NCBI RefSeq assembly: GCF_000801955.1
Contig: NZ_JSZO01000034.1
Location: forward strand, 1 to 64,000
Direction: 5' to 3'
Length of the DNA: 64,000 nucleotides
Source: Ralstonia sp. A12
GTDB taxonomy: Bacteria > Pseudomonadota > Gammaproteobacteria > Burkholderiales > Burkholderiaceae
The notes below the pieces were generated by a model, which was not told the DNA's origin, did not search any database, and saw nothing but the letters and a program-made list of their open reading frames with translations. Made by a program: the position numbers and the translations under genes. Below, piece after piece: positions 43,980 through 51,700 of the stretch (positions are counted from its first letter, which is position 1; the number at the start of each line of letters is the position of its first letter).

Positions 43980-44480
43980 ACTTTGGTGGCGGTCGGCGCT
44001 TGCCAGGCCTCGGCGCCCGTGTTTGCCGGATCGTCGCTCCAATTCCAGGTCGCAATGACCTTCGGTGACGAAGGAGCAGAGAGATCGACGGCAGCGAGCG
44101 TGGCTTGCGATGCGGGCGCTGAAGAACCTTGGATCGTCGAAATATAGGCAGTCTTGCGAGAGGTCAGAGACGTCCAACGCGTCTGTGGCGATGGCATTGA
44201 TGCTCGGATTGTCGGCACCGAACAGGCTCGGGAAAACGGGGTTCGTGCGCGACGTTGCAAATGCCACCATGACGCCGAAGGCCTAGCCGACTTCCAGGCC
44301 TTCCCAACTGTTGCGCCCCGTGGGGCTTGAGACGACCTTGACCGGTGAAGGCTTTGCCGGATCACTGGCATCGATCACCGCCAAGCCCTCTAGCGGGTGA
44401 TCGGCGTGGGGGCTTTGTTCCATGAGCGCTCGTGCCACTTCATATGGCTCTCTGATGTGACCCGCGAGTGGGGCGGGCAT
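43964..44480 (-). pseudogene. Broken gene: remains of a repeat (LVIVD-like or beta-propeller) protein
   Basis: Three minus-strand frames read as consecutive parts of one protein. The first (44480-44283) has HPLEGLAVIDASDPAKPSPVKV and ends at a stop after WEGLEVG. The second (about 44280-44155) has VAFATSRTNPVFPSLFGADN and DALDVSDLSQ. The third (about 44155-43964) has YISTIQGSSAPASQATLAAVDLS, then PKVIATWNWSDDPANTG and a stop. The repeated ID/VDLS-DPAKP or APSSPKV pattern recalls LVIVD-type repeats. At least two frameshifts separate the parts, and no start or full-length domain is seen, so this is a decayed C-terminal remnant. Sequencing error is an alternative. Confidence 0.6.
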
Positions 44481-44727
44481 TGGCTCGATGGATGTTAGTG
44501 AGCGGCGTGATGCGCAGATATCTGCTTATTGCGGGCTGTCGAGAAATTGCGTACTGACTAACCCCAACCCAATGCGCAGTCACGGATGCCAAAGCAACGA
44601 TCGATTCGGCAACGCTAGGGAAAACCATAGTGCCTGCCACGTCGCTGCCGAGGGGGCGAGTAAGAGTCGAGTCAGTTTCGCTATCCAGAATCGCCGCGCT
44701 CAATCAAGAAAGAATCAGGAGACAGCG

Positions 44728-45036
44728 ATGCAGGATGGTTTGGTAGCAAAAATTGCGGCGCATCCGAAATATGCGCAGCTCAAGAGCCGGCGCAATGCGC
44801 TCGGCCTCTTTCTGACGGTGCTGATGCTGGTCGTGTACTACGGCTACGTCGCACTGATCGCATTCGACAAGCCGTTCCTCGCCAAGCCTGTCAGCACGGG
44901 CGTGACGAGTGTCGGCATCCCGGTCGGCATGGCGGTGATCCTCTTCACCGTTGTCATCACTGGCATCTACGTGCGCCGTGCAAACCACGAATACGATCAA
45001 CTGACGCAGGACATCCTGCAGGACGTCAAGCAATGA
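44728..45036 (+). CDS. yjcH: DUF485 membrane protein, partner of the acetate symporter
   Basis: The 102-residue inner-membrane protein has two hydrophobic segments (about residues 26-48 and 62-84), with [24 protein letters not shown] at the first. DUF485 proteins are encoded directly upstream of ActP-type solute:sodium symporters; E. coli yjcH-actP is the model. An AGGAGAC ribosome site precedes the ATG. Its stop overlaps the actP start by 4 bases, so translation is coupled. Confidence 0.92.
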   Translation: MQDGLVAKIAAHPKYAQLKSRRNALGLFLTVLMLVVYYGYVALIAFDKPFLAKPVSTGVTSVGIPVGMAVILFTVVITGIYVRRANHEYDQLTQDILQDVKQ

Positions 45037-46763
45037 AGAAGACGCTTTCCATGATGCTGGTGGCCCTGCTGGCCGCCGGCGCCTGCGGTGTGGCCATCGC
45101 CGCGGGTGGCGATGTCGGCGAGACCGCCAAGCAGGAAACCAATACCACGGCCATCGTGCTGTTTGCGCTGTTCGTGGCCGGCACGCTATGGATCACCAAG
45201 TGGGCGGCCAAGCGCACGCGCTCGGCGGCGGATTTCTATACGGCGGGCGGCGGCATCACCGGCTTTCAGAACGGCCTGGCCATCTCGGGCGACTACATGT
45301 CGGCGGCGTCTTTCCTGGGCATTTCCGCTGCGGTGATGACCTCGGGCTACGACGGTCTGATCTACTCGATCGGCTTTCTGGTCGGCTGGCCGATCATCAC
45401 GTTCCTGATGGCCGAGCGGCTGCGCAACCTCGGCAAGTTCACCTTTGCCGATGTGGCCGGCTACCGCTTTGAGCAAGGCCCGATCCGCAGCTTTGCCGCC
45501 ATCGGCACGCTGGTGGTGGTGGCCTTCTACCTGATCGCGCAGATGGTGGGCGCGGGGCAGCTCATCAAGCTGCTGTTCGGGTTGGACTACTGGGTGGCGG
45601 TGGTCATCGTCGGCGCACTGATGATGGTCTACGTGCTGTTTGGCGGCATGACCGCAACGACGTGGGTGCAGATCATCAAGGCGTGCATGCTGCTGGCCGG
45701 CGTGACGTTCATGGCGATCATGGTGCTGGCGCAGTACGGCTTCAGCCCGGAAGCGCTGTTCGCCAAGGCAGTGGAGGTGAAGACCGCCATTGCGACGAAC
45801 GCCGGCAAAGCGCCTGATGACGCTGCCAAGATCGGCTTGTCTGTCATGGCACCGGGCGGCTTCATCAAGGACCCGATCTCGGCCATCTCGTTCGGCATGG
45901 CGCTGATGTTCGGCACCGCCGGGCTGCCGCACATCCTGATGCGCTTCTTCACGGTGCCGGATGCCAAGGAAGCGCGCAAGTCAGTGCTGTGGGCGACCAC
46001 CTGGATCGGCTACTTCTACATCCTGATCTTCATCATCGGCTTTGGTGCGATCACGCTGGTGCTGACCAATCCGGAGCTGTCCGACGTTGCCAAGGGCGTG
46101 ATCAAGGGCGGTGCGGGCACGGCCAACATGGCGGCCGTGCTGGTCGCCAAGACGGTGGGCGGTGACGTGTTCTACGGCTTCATCTCGGCGGTGGCGTTTG
46201 CCACGATTCTGGCGGTGGTGGCAGGGCTCACGCTGTCCGGCGCCTCGGCGGTGTCGCACGATCTGTACGCTACGGTCTTCAAGCACGGCAAGGCCAACAG
46301 CGCCGACGAACTGAAGGTGTCGCGTATCACGACGCTGGTGCTGGGTGTGGTTGCCGTGGCGCTGGGCATCGCCTTCGAAAAGCAGAACATCGCGTTCATG
46401 GTGTCGCTGGCGTTTGCGGTGGCGGCCTCGGCCAACTTCCCGGTGTTGTTCCTCTCGATGCTGTGGAAGGGCTGCACCACGCGTGGCGCGGTCATCGGCG
46501 GGTTCCTGGGGCTGGTTTCGTCGGTGGGCCTGACGATCGTGTCGCCGTCGGTGTGGGAGGCCACGCTCGGCTATCCGAAGGGCTCGGCATGGTTCCCGTA
46601 CACGTCGCCGGCGCTGTTCTCGATGACGATCGGCTTCGTGGGCGTGTGGCTGTTCTCGGTGCTCGACACCAGCGCGCGTGCCAAGGCTGAGAAGTCGTCG
46701 TTCGACGCGCAGCAGGTGCGTTCGGAAACCGGGCTTGGCGCAGCTGGCGCTTCGGGCCACTGA
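45033..46763 (+). CDS. actP: Cation/acetate symporter ActP
   Basis: The 576-residue sodium:solute symporter has an N-terminal segment that may act as a signal sequence and about 13 membrane helices. Typical blocks are [29 protein letters not shown], near residue 70, and [22 protein letters not shown] in the middle. It takes up acetate, propionate or other short carboxylates (glycolate, pyruvate) with cations. It is translationally coupled to the DUF485 gene. No acetyl-CoA synthetase gene is adjacent here. Confidence 0.93.
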   Translation: MKKTLSMMLVALLAAGACGVAIAAGGDVGETAKQETNTTAIVLFALFVAGTLWITKWAAKRTRSAADFYTAGGGITGFQNGLAISGDYMSAASFLGISAAVMTSGYDGLIYSIGFLVGWPIITFLMAERLRNLGKFTFADVAGYRFEQGPIRSFAAIGTLVVVAFYLIAQMVGAGQLIKLLFGLDYWVAVVIVGALMMVYVLFGGMTATTWVQIIKACMLLAGVTFMAIMVLAQYGFSPEALFAKAVEVKTAIATNAGKAPDDAAKIGLSVMAPGGFIKDPISAISFGMALMFGTAGLPHILMRFFTVPDAKEARKSVLWATTWIGYFYILIFIIGFGAITLVLTNPELSDVAKGVIKGGAGTANMAAVLVAKTVGGDVFYGFISAVAFATILAVVAGLTLSGASAVSHDLYATVFKHGKANSADELKVSRITTLVLGVVAVALGIAFEKQNIAFMVSLAFAVAASANFPVLFLSMLWKGCTTRGAVIGGFLGLVSSVGLTIVSPSVWEATLGYPKGSAWFPYTSPALFSMTIGFVGVWLFSVLDTSARAKAEKSSFDAQQVRSETGLGAAGASGH

Positions 46764-47086
46764 GCGGCTTCAGCTATACCAACCGGAAGCGGGCGACCTG
46801 TTGCGTCGCCCGCAATCCAAAGCGCGGGAGCGGCCAGTCAGTGCCGCTTTCGTCCGCTTCAAGATGCATCCCGACCAGCAAGACCGTCTCGCCAATCGTG
46901 CCAAGGGCGCTTGCAATGACCCCGGTAGGCCTCTGTTCGAGCGGAGCCTGAGGGGAATGGGGCCGTGCTCCAGCTTGTGGCCGAGAACGACCCGCATTCA
47001 GATAGCGTCTCGATGGTGTCAACGCTGAAATGCAGGGGTATTTTTCGCTGCGCGCTGCTTGCGCACGGTAATGCTGAATTGACTTG
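46764..47086. other. 323-base intergenic region after actP
   Basis: A perfect 9-bp hairpin pairs 46789-46797 with 46805-46813, 26 bases after the actP stop; it lacks a T run. The facing unit ends at 47087. A minus frame ending at 46774 reads plausibly over about 50 codons (GETVLLVGMHLEADESG), but it has no start or recognised domain. It may be a remnant or chance. Confidence 0.4.
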
Positions 47087-47473
47087 CTACGGACTCACGC
47101 TGTCATCGATGGCCAGCACCTCAATTTCTACGGCGACGCCAAACACCAGCTTGGCCGCTACCAGACTCCGTGCGGGGAGGGCACCTTCTTGAAAGTAGCG
47201 CATGTAAATCTGGTTAAACGCCGCAAAGTTCGCGAGATCGCTCAACCAGACTGTGGTTTTGACTACGCGGTGCAGAGAGCTTCCCAGGCCTTCAAGCGTG
47301 GCGGAAATGCTTTGCAGGACAGCGTGTGTCTGTTCTTCGATCGTGCCGCCATGCGGCTTGTGATCGGCATCCAAGGGAATTTGCCCGGACAGCCACAAGA
47401 AGCCGCCAGCACGTACTGCCCTTGAGAAAGGCAGGCCAGGGGATGCAGGCAAGTAAGCAGGAGAGGTCGTCAT
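47087..47473 (-). CDS. RidA-family imine/enamine deaminase
   Basis: The 128-residue protein fits the RidA (YjgF/YER057c/UK114) family. It has FSRAVRAGGFLWLSGQIPLD near residues 15-35, and KTTVWLSDLANFAAFNQIYMRYF near 72-94. The end ARSLVAAKLVFGVAVEIEVLAI carries the arginine that binds the carboxylate of the substrate. RidA proteins hydrolyse reactive 2-imino acids to 2-oxo acids. It is the last gene of a minus-strand run after the DadA-like dehydrogenase, which makes exactly such imines from D-amino acids. The ATG at 47473 has only a weak ribosome site. Confidence 0.9.
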   Translation of the reverse strand: MTTSPAYLPASPGLPFSRAVRAGGFLWLSGQIPLDADHKPHGGTIEEQTHAVLQSISATLEGLGSSLHRVVKTTVWLSDLANFAAFNQIYMRYFQEGALPARSLVAAKLVFGVAVEIEVLAIDDSVSP

Positions 47474-47504
47474 CGAAGTGGATTGCGTTAAGGTGAGAGG
47501 AAGG

Positions 47505-48776
47505 TCAAGCGTGTTGTTGGCGCCGGCCAAGAAGCCGATAGCGATCCCAGCGATAGGGCGATGGATCCAACACAGGTTGTCGGTTGCTGATGAGGTCGGC
47601 CACGGTGCGCGCCGAGCCGCAAGCCATCGTCCAGCCCATCGCGCCGTGCCCGCAGTTCAGCCAAAGGTTGGCGTGGCGGGTGGCGCCAAGGAACGGCAGG
47701 TTGTCGGGCGTCATGGGGCGATAGCCGACCCACCGGCTGGGTTGTACGCGGCTCAGACGCGCGCAGATGTTCGCGGCAAAGCCTTCCAGGGCTGCCATAC
47801 GCATGGCGATGCGTTGTGCACTGGGTTTTCCGATGTCGGCGAAACCCGTGAACCGAACGGCCTCGGGTGCAAACGATGCCCATGCGATCTTGTGGGGGAT
47901 CGAGACGGCGCCCACGCGAGGTGACGCATCGTGGACACCTGTGTATGAGATCGAGTAACCCGTGACGGGGTAGATGGGCAGGTCGTACCCCAGGGGCGCC
48001 AGCAGTTGGCGCGATGCCAGACCTGTTGCGATCACCACGGCGTCCGCCTGCAGGCAACCACGTTCCGTTTCGACACCGACGATGCGATCGCCGCGCGTTT
48101 TCAACGTGCGTACCGTCTCGGAAAACCGCACCACCGCACCAAGGCGCGCTGCCTCTGCCAACGCGGTATGTGCGTAGCGCGCAGCATCGCCCGTGCCGTC
48201 CATTGGGCAGTAGATGGCGTTTGCAAACTGCGCCGACGCAGTGCGCAGCATGGGCTCAATGTCCACCAACCGTGTGGTGTCGACCGTCTCAAACGGTTCA
48301 CCGGCCGCAGCGAGCAGTTCTGCATCGTGCTGGCCGGGTTGCGCCTCGTTCCCGTACAGATACAGAATGCCGGCCTGCCGACCGCCATACGCTTGCGGCG
48401 GTACCAGCGGATCGCCAAACTGCAAGTCGCGCGAGTACGCAGCGAGTGCCAGCGCGGCCCGGGAGTTGTCCAGCCACCGCTCCAGCGACCCTTCGCGCGC
48501 GAACAGCCACGCCCATCGCAGGAGCGCAGGCTTCCACGGGGCGCAGATGCCCAGGCCATCGTTGGAGCGCAATAGGGAGCGCAGTGCTACACGGGTGATT
48601 CCAGGCTCTGCCCAACTGAAACTGTGTCCTGGTGAAATCAGGCCTGCGTTGGCGAAACTGGCACCTGTCGCAGCGGCATCTGCGCGCTCGACGAGCTGCA
48701 CGTGATGACCATCGCGTGCCAGGGTCAACGCGGTGACGGTGCCCGAGATTCCGGCACCCACGACGACAATGTTCAT
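47505..48776 (-). CDS. dadA: D-amino acid dehydrogenase, DadA-like
   Basis: The 423-residue FAD enzyme would oxidise D-amino acids to 2-oxo acids and ammonia, passing electrons to the respiratory chain. The N-terminal FAD motif is VVVGAGISGTVTALTLARDG. The next block GASFANAGLISPGHSFSWAEPG is diagnostic for DadA. A C-terminal LNCGHGAMGWTMACGSAR segment closes the FAD fold. It is flanked by an M81 peptidase gene (90 bases upstream) and a RidA gene (31 bases downstream). This is a DadA paralog in a peptide-catabolic setting and may not be the general D-alanine enzyme of the species. Confidence 0.9.
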   Translation of the reverse strand: MNIVVVGAGISGTVTALTLARDGHHVQLVERADAAATGASFANAGLISPGHSFSWAEPGITRVALRSLLRSNDGLGICAPWKPALLRWAWLFAREGSLERWLDNSRAALALAAYSRDLQFGDPLVPPQAYGGRQAGILYLYGNEAQPGQHDAELLAAAGEPFETVDTTRLVDIEPMLRTASAQFANAIYCPMDGTGDAARYAHTALAEAARLGAVVRFSETVRTLKTRGDRIVGVETERGCLQADAVVIATGLASRQLLAPLGYDLPIYPVTGYSISYTGVHDASPRVGAVSIPHKIAWASFAPEAVRFTGFADIGKPSAQRIAMRMAALEGFAANICARLSRVQPSRWVGYRPMTPDNLPFLGATRHANLWLNCGHGAMGWTMACGSARTVADLISNRQPVLDPSPYRWDRYRLLGRRQQHA

Positions 48777-48866
48777 GGATCTGACTGCCCGACGTATTTG
48801 ACGTATTCGACGCACTGGGAGGCGCGGCCGTTTGATGGCCGCAGACGTTCTTGCGCGGATGCGGAC

Positions 48867-50327
48867 TTATGACGCGAAGGGGTTCGACACGCGGGGCCAA
48901 TAGTTGAGATCGCGACGCTGATAGTTCAGGTCTGCAAAGCTCGGCGTAACAGCGCCCGGCACCGCGATATGGAAGATCGCCTTGGCGCGCGGGGCGAACT
49001 CCGCTTGGAAGTGCTGGGTTGACTTGACGACAACCAGCCGCTTGCTTGCAAAATCGATCCCCAGGCCCGTGAATGCGTCGATGCCCACCACCTGGTTGCG
49101 TACGGAGGCCAGAACGATATCGACACCATGGTCGGCCTCAAGCCAAACCGCTCGCCCAAACGGAATGGCCATCCCCGAAATGCTTTGCGTATGTTGGTCG
49201 GACAGCGCACGCACCGTAACGCGCAGATCCAACGGGTCTGCTGAGGCCACGCCGCATTTGCCACCCAGGCGCAGGTCGAAGGTTGCGCCCACGCCGGCGT
49301 CGTGACAGATCTGGATTGCACCGAGATCCCAGAAGCATCCGATGGCGACGTTTGCAATCCGTCGCTCGATGATCCGACGCAGGATGATCGTGTTGTCTCC
49401 CGGCGCCCCGCCTCCCGGATTGTCCGCAACATCGCCAATCACGACGGGGCCGCTGCCGACCTCCAGGGCACGGTCCAGCCCGGTATCGACGTCGAGCCAT
49501 GCAGGACGTGTGGCTTCGCGCAAGGCCCAGAATTCGTGGCCAAGCTGCGTGGCCAGCGCCGTAGCAGCGGTGAGGTTGTTGTCGGTCACCACCCAGAACT
49601 TTGCGCCGGCTTCCGGAACATCGCCCCACGGGAACCCATGCCCGAATGACACAGACAACACGCCGTCGTGTCCTTCAAGCGATTTCATGCGCCGGACGAA
49701 CCCAGCCATGGGTTCACTCGTGGTGTGCCACGCCCCAACCATGCGGCAGTCGTACACACCTGTCGTGGGGCGGATCTTGCCTGCCGCAGTGTCGAGCAGC
49801 AGTTGATAGGCTTCGCGCAAACGATCGATGGAGTCGGTGTGCGGATATTCCTTGTAAGCGATCAGGATGTCTGCTGAGCGTCGCATGCGCTCCGTGAAGT
49901 GGCAGTGCGGATCGAGCGTGGCGGCAATCGGCACTTCGGGGCCGACAATGGCGCGCACCCGGGACAGCAGATCGCCTTCGCAGTCATCGTATCCCTCGGC
50001 CACCATCGCGCCGTGCAGCAGCAGAAGCACGCCGTCCAGCGGCTGTGCTGTTTCGATCTTGTCGAGGATCTCGTCTCGCAACGATTCATAGACCGCGCGA
50101 ATCGTGGGGCCGGAGGGTTGCGCTTCCGCACAGATGCCCTCGACGATCTCATGCCCATCGCGCTCTGCAAGGCGTCGCGCTTCCGCAAGTGCGAACCCCA
50201 TGCCCTGCGGGGCCAGCAGGCTCGCGTCGCCGTGGAAGATGCCCGATTCCTCAAAGCCGCCCCAGCCGGTGGGGCAGGGCGCGAACGTATTCGTTTCGGT
50301 CGAAAGCTGCGCGGTGAATATCTTCAT
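48867..50327 (-). CDS. M81-family metallopeptidase (MlrC-like)
   Basis: The 486-residue protein matches the M81/MlrC family, named after microcystinase C, which degrades linear microcystin and its tetrapeptide. Predicted zinc ligands are Asp139 and His141 in LDPHCHFTER and His163 in EYPHTD, with the 22-residue His-His spacing known for MlrC. The LHGAMVAEG block is at residues 104-112. The C-terminal MlrC domain includes VVIGDVADNPGGGAPGD. An AGGAC site precedes the ATG at 50327. No signal peptide is seen. It probably cleaves a modified peptide or amide; M81 proteins are widespread and most are uncharacterised. Confidence 0.85.
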   Translation of the reverse strand: MKIFTAQLSTETNTFAPCPTGWGGFEESGIFHGDASLLAPQGMGFALAEARRLAERDGHEIVEGICAEAQPSGPTIRAVYESLRDEILDKIETAQPLDGVLLLLHGAMVAEGYDDCEGDLLSRVRAIVGPEVPIAATLDPHCHFTERMRRSADILIAYKEYPHTDSIDRLREAYQLLLDTAAGKIRPTTGVYDCRMVGAWHTTSEPMAGFVRRMKSLEGHDGVLSVSFGHGFPWGDVPEAGAKFWVVTDNNLTAATALATQLGHEFWALREATRPAWLDVDTGLDRALEVGSGPVVIGDVADNPGGGAPGDNTIILRRIIERRIANVAIGCFWDLGAIQICHDAGVGATFDLRLGGKCGVASADPLDLRVTVRALSDQHTQSISGMAIPFGRAVWLEADHGVDIVLASVRNQVVGIDAFTGLGIDFASKRLVVVKSTQHFQAEFAPRAKAIFHIAVPGAVTPSFADLNYQRRDLNYWPRVSNPFAS

Positions 50328-50447
50328 CGTGAGTCCTACGGGAAGGCGTGGAGATCGGAACCTCACTGTAGGCGCGCGCTGTTTCTGGTTTGTGAGCACT
50401 CTGTATCGCGTTCGACACGGGAGTGCAGCCGCATGCAATATGTCAGG

Positions 50448-51440
50448 CTACCGTCGCGGCAGTTTCACCGTCGCCACTAAACCGCCCGCCGGATCGTTGT
50501 GTAGCTCAAGTGATCCGTTATGTCGCTTGACGATGTCGCACGCGATTGCCAATCCAAGGCCCGTGCCGCCGGTGTCCTTGTTGCGTGAACTTTCGAGCCG
50601 GTAGAACGGTTCGAGCACGCGTGCCAACTGTGCCTCGGGAATGCCCGGGCCACGGTCGGCCACATCAATGCATACGAACGATGGTCCATCGGTCAGGCGG
50701 ATATGCGCTTCGTCACCGTATCGGATGGCGTTGGTCACCAGATTCGTCAGGCATCGCTTCAAACCAAGCGGCTGTGCGGTGACCGCCCGTATCTCACCGC
50801 TGACGGTGACGCGCTGCCCGCGTTCAGCGGCATCCTCCGCAATCGCATCCACCAGCGCGTTGATATCGACCGGGCTGGAGGCTTCAACGACTTCAGCGTT
50901 TCGCAAGAACGACAACGTGGCGTCCAGCAACTGCGTCATCTCGTCGATGTCACTTTGGAGTCGGTCATTCAACTCCCGGTCTTCAAGCGTGCGAAGGCGT
51001 AACCGCATGCGCGTCAACGGGGTGCGCAAATCATGCGAGACGGCTGCAAGGAATCGATTCCGCTCACTCAGCTGGCGCCGTATTGCGGCTTGCATCGAGT
51101 TGAACACCCGGGCCGCCTGTCGCGCTTCGATCGGACCGGCTTCCCGGATGGGCGGTGCGTCAATGTTGTTCGCCAATTCGGCAGCCCCATGGGCCAGCGA
51201 ACGAAAGGGTGCCGCGAGCATGCGCGCGCCGATCCAGGCCGAGATCAATAGTGGTACCAACTGGATGATCACGGCCAGAAACACCTGTAGCGGAACGCTC
51301 ATGCCCGGAGGCGGCTTGAACGCTGCGTCGCTGTAGAGCCGCCACACGGCGAGGCTGGCGCCGACCTGCGTCATCAGCACCATCGTCAGCATCACGAACA
51401 GCAAACGATAGAACGCGGAATCAAATGATGGCTTGGGCAT
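50448..51440 (-). CDS. Sensor histidine kinase, apparently orphan
   Basis: The 330-residue membrane kinase has TM1 at about residues 11-33 and TM2 at about 50-73, separated by a periplasmic loop of under 20 residues. A HAMP-like region (about 75-125), a HisKA domain with His136 in AVSHDLRTPLTR, and a HATPase domain with NAIRYGD, DRGPGIP and GGTGLGLAI follow. The form is EnvZ-like. No response regulator gene is adjacent on either side, which is unusual for this type. It heads the minus-strand run with the M81, DadA and RidA genes and diverges from the TonB-dependent receptor. The tiny periplasmic loop suggests sensing within the membrane or through a partner. Confidence 0.88.
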   Translation of the reverse strand: MPKPSFDSAFYRLLFVMLTMVLMTQVGASLAVWRLYSDAAFKPPPGMSVPLQVFLAVIIQLVPLLISAWIGARMLAAPFRSLAHGAAELANNIDAPPIREAGPIEARQAARVFNSMQAAIRRQLSERNRFLAAVSHDLRTPLTRMRLRLRTLEDRELNDRLQSDIDEMTQLLDATLSFLRNAEVVEASSPVDINALVDAIAEDAAERGQRVTVSGEIRAVTAQPLGLKRCLTNLVTNAIRYGDEAHIRLTDGPSFVCIDVADRGPGIPEAQLARVLEPFYRLESSRNKDTGGTGLGLAIACDIVKRHNGSLELHNDPAGGLVATVKLPRR

Positions 51441-51524
51441 ATGCGTCCTATGGGGGTATGTCGAATACGGGTAAACGTAGTGGGATTATCGCGCTCGACT
51501 GTATCGACTTTGTTTGTATTCCAT

Positions 51525-51544
51525 TTCAATGTTGAAACATTGAA
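51525..51544. promoter_or_regulatory. Inverted repeat between the kinase and receptor genes
   Basis: TTCAATGT (51525-51532) and ACATTGAA (51537-51544) are perfect 8-bp arms with a 4-base centre. It lies in the 260-base divergent region, 85 bases upstream of the kinase start and 157 bases before the receptor. It is a good candidate operator for whatever regulates the D-peptide cluster. Confidence 0.5.
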
Positions 51545-51700
51545 TGCTGAAGACGACGTCGCGCCTTCGCGTGTTTCAAGCGCGATACAAAGTACACACG
51601 AAACAGAAATGCCATGCACTTACCGTTGCCGATGAGTTGCGAAGTGGAGCAGTGCTTTGAACACCGCTATCAGAAAGCGGAAAACTCGGAGGAGACGACA

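Noticed and set aside
46774-47022. Minus frame of 82 codons after actP with a plausible-looking tail
   Set aside because: The last 50 codons read like protein, but there is no start signal, no domain, and a hairpin lies inside. Too weak for a gene or pseudogene call.
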